Source: CADEFF01 sp964569315
Lineage (GTDB): Bacteria > Pseudomonadota > Alphaproteobacteria > Dongiales > Dongiaceae
Assembly (NCBI GenBank): GCA_964569315.1
Contig: CAZMUZ010000091.1
Location: 1-15,060 of the forward strand
Length of the DNA: 15,060 bases
Direction: 5' to 3'
In this document: positions 13,681 to 15,060 of the stretch, piece by piece
Position numbering within the stretch: position 1 is the first letter of the stretch
Layout: the number at the start of each line of letters is the position of its first letter
Notes under the pieces: generated by a model
Databases searched by the model: none
What the model was told of the DNA's origin: nothing
Seen by the model: the letters and a program-made list of their open reading frames with translations, nothing else
Made by a program: the position numbers and the translations under genes

Positions 13681-14154
13681 ATGCGCATCCTCATTCTCTC
13701 CGTCGGGCGCTGGAAGGCGGGGCCGCAGCGCGCGCTCTACGAGGCCTATCGCGGGCGTATCGCCTGGCCGGTCGAGCTGCGCGAGATCGAGGAACGGAAG
13801 CGGCTGCCGCCGGCCGCCCTCAAGGCGCGCGAAAGCGCGCTGCTGCTGGCGGCGCTCCCGGGCGCCCGCGCCGATTACGCGCTGGTGGCGCTCGACCCGA
13901 CGGGCAAGGCGATGACCAGCGAGGCGTTCGCCGCGCGGCTCGGCGCCTGGCGGGACGAAGGGCGCGGGACGGTCGCGTTCCTGATCGGCGGGGCGGACGG
14001 TCTTGCGCCCGAGGCGCGCAAGGCCGCCGACCTCGTGCTCTCCTTCGGCGCGCCGACCTGGCCGCATCTTCTCGTCCGCGGCATGCTGGCCGAGCAGCTC
14101 TACCGGGCCCAGCAGATCCTCGCCGGCCACCCCTATCATCGCGGCGGCGAGTGA
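13681..14154 (+). CDS. rlmH: 23S rRNA (pseudouridine-1915-N3)-methyltransferase RlmH
   Basis: The 157-residue SPOUT methyltransferase modifies pseudouridine 1915 in helix 69 of 23S rRNA, using S-adenosylmethionine, on assembled ribosomes. The SAM-binding knot is visible as FLIGGADGL (100-108) and the C-terminal PHLLVRGMLAEQLYRAQQIL (128-147) followed by GHPYHR. The protein is full length. In many alphaproteobacteria the gene follows rsfS (and nadD) and precedes gpmI. Here gpmI is retained, one gene further on, but the upstream neighbour is DUF1989. There is no strong ribosome site in the 21-bp gap; translation may be coupled. Confidence 0.96.
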   Translation: MRILILSVGRWKAGPQRALYEAYRGRIAWPVELREIEERKRLPPAALKARESALLLAALPGARADYALVALDPTGKAMTSEAFAARLGAWRDEGRGTVAFLIGGADGLAPEARKAADLVLSFGAPTWPHLLVRGMLAEQLYRAQQILAGHPYHRGGE

Positions 14155-14173
14155 GGCTATCTTGCCGCCCGTC

Positions 14174-14773
14174 ATGAGGCTTCTCTCCAAGCCCTTCCTC
14201 GCCGCCGGCCGCCGCGCCCTGCTTGCTCTGGTCGCGGGCCTCGGGCTTGCCGGCTGCCCCATCGAATCCGACCGGCCGCTCGAGCCCGTGGGCGTGGACG
14301 ATCCGCGGCTTCAGGGGACCTGGCTGGCGGTTACCGAGGACGGCCGCGCCTTTTTCCATATCTTCCGCGCGAGCGAGGCGCCGGCCGGCAGCATCGAGCT
14401 GGCGCTGGTCGCCTTCGAAGCCGACGGCACCGGCGAGAACTCGCGCTATGCGGGCCATTTGAGCGAGGTGAATGGCGAGCGCTTCGCCAGCATGCAGGGG
14501 CCGTTCCCCGGCGCGACGCCGGAAGGCCCCTATACCCTCGTCAATTACCGCTTCGCGGCCGACGGCGCGCTCGAATTGCGGCTGCTGAGCGAAGCGGCGG
14601 TGCATGACGCGATCGCGGCCGGCAAGCTCGCGGCGGAACCCGACAGCGACGGCACGCCCGGCGATCGCATCACCGACAGCCCGGCGCGCATCCGGGCCTT
14701 CCTCGCCACGGCCGATCCGGCGACGCTTTACGAGAAGCCGCTCCGCCTGACGCCGGTCGGGCCACAGCCTTGA
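14174..14773 (+). CDS. Predicted lipoprotein of unknown function
   Basis: The 199-residue product has a typical lipoprotein signal: positive start (MRLLSKPFLAAGRRA), hydrophobic core and lipobox LAGC with the lipidated cysteine at residue 28. The mature part includes LQGTWLAVTEDGRAFFHIFR and looks beta-rich, a little like small lipocalin-type or META-like envelope domains; I do not assign it. Later segments (YTLVNYRFAADGALELRLLS and FLATADPATLYEKPLRLTPV) support a real protein. The frame is open upstream into rlmH from 14003, but the signal peptide fixes the start at 14174. It lies 19 bp after rlmH and is probably co-transcribed with it. Confidence 0.8.
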   Translation: MRLLSKPFLAAGRRALLALVAGLGLAGCPIESDRPLEPVGVDDPRLQGTWLAVTEDGRAFFHIFRASEAPAGSIELALVAFEADGTGENSRYAGHLSEVNGERFASMQGPFPGATPEGPYTLVNYRFAADGALELRLLSEAAVHDAIAAGKLAAEPDSDGTPGDRITDSPARIRAFLATADPATLYEKPLRLTPVGPQP

Positions 14774-14822
14774 CGCGGCTCTGCCCTCGTCCGGCCCTAA
14801 TCTCCGGCCATACGATGCTAAA

Positions 14823-15060
14823 ATGCCTGCCATGACCGAGCCCCGCCCGCGCCCCGTGGTCCTTTGCATCCTCGATGGATGGGGAGAGCGCCCCGCCGCC
14901 GCGGACAATGCGATGACCCTGGCCGCGACGCCGGTCTGGCATCGCCTCATGCGGGAATCCCCGCATGCGCTGATCGACGCCTCGGCGCTCGAGGTCGGCC
15001 TGCCGGAAGGCCAGATGGGCAATTCCGAGGTCGGCCACATGAATATCGGCGCCGGCCGCG
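14823..15060 (+). CDS. gpmI: 2,3-bisphosphoglycerate-independent phosphoglycerate mutase, N-terminal part (cut by right edge)
   Basis: The cofactor-independent mutase interconverts 3- and 2-phosphoglycerate in glycolysis and gluconeogenesis and uses two metal ions. The 79 visible residues carry the start of the phosphatase-like domain: VVLCILDGWGERP, with the first metal-binding aspartate, then EGQMGNSEVGHMNIGAGR, with the catalytic serine in GNSEVGH. Two in-frame ATGs, at 14823 and 14832, can serve as the start; neither has a clear ribosome site. The frame runs off the right edge intact. Placement after rlmH follows the common alphaproteobacterial order. Confidence 0.96.
   Translation, partial: MPAMTEPRPRPVVLCILDGWGERPAAADNAMTLAATPVWHRLMRESPHALIDASALEVGLPEGQMGNSEVGHMNIGAGR

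Noticed and set aside
12976..15040. Long minus-strand open frames (12976-14262 and 13820-15040)
   Set aside because: They are antisense to DUF1989, rlmH, the lipoprotein gene and gpmI, all of which have strong family motifs on the plus strand.

Overview
The window is high-GC DNA whose codon use and gene families point to an alphaproteobacterium, probably Rhodospirillales or Hyphomicrobiales. This is inferred from protein families; there is no rRNA in the window. It carries 16 protein-coding genes, of which the first and last are cut by the window edges. I see no tRNA, rRNA, CRISPR array, insertion sequence or phage gene.

Left part, 1-3850, minus strand. A DAO-type FAD oxidoreductase (2459-3847) is followed by a 491-bp gap packed with short palindromic repeats of two families. 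Then come an agmatinase-family ureohydrolase (1011-1967) and, 16 bp later, the N-terminal third or so of a cysteine-rich flavin oxidoreductase that runs off the left edge. A HigB/HigA toxin-antitoxin pair (4021-4613, plus) is transcribed divergently from the FAD oxidoreductase. Three copies of an 11-bp element precede the toxin and are probably its autoregulatory operator.

Middle part, 4738-8757. A complete histidine ammonia-lyase (hutH, minus) stands without other hut genes. It is divergent from a corrinoid (B12-binding) methyl-carrier protein that has no methyltransferase beside it and ends at a clear intrinsic terminator. Next are two small lipoprotein genes of visibly lower GC, probably accessory.

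Right part, 8797-13659. A three-gene minus-strand block holds a BetI-like TetR repressor, a GlxA-type AraC regulator and a dihydroxyacetophenone-dioxygenase-type cupin. It is divergent from a Tat-type PotD/PotF-like binding protein, a DUF861 cupin and a DUF1989 (urea-carboxylase-associated) protein. A perfect 20-bp palindrome next to a TATAAT lies in the divergent promoter and is the best candidate for the TetR operator. The block looks like a small regulated locus for uptake or sensing and catabolism of a nitrogenous compound (polyamine, betaine or guanidino type), but permease and ATPase genes are absent.

Right edge, 13681-15060. The content returns to the core genome: rlmH, a lipoprotein gene, and the start of gpmI. 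The accessory locus abuts rlmH directly, where rsfS is commonly found.

The overall theme is catabolism of amino acids, methylated amines and guanidino compounds. I found no clearly new multi-gene system. The most interesting leads are the DUF1989/cupin/binding-protein locus with its palindrome, the covarying palindromic repeats, and the isolated corrinoid protein.
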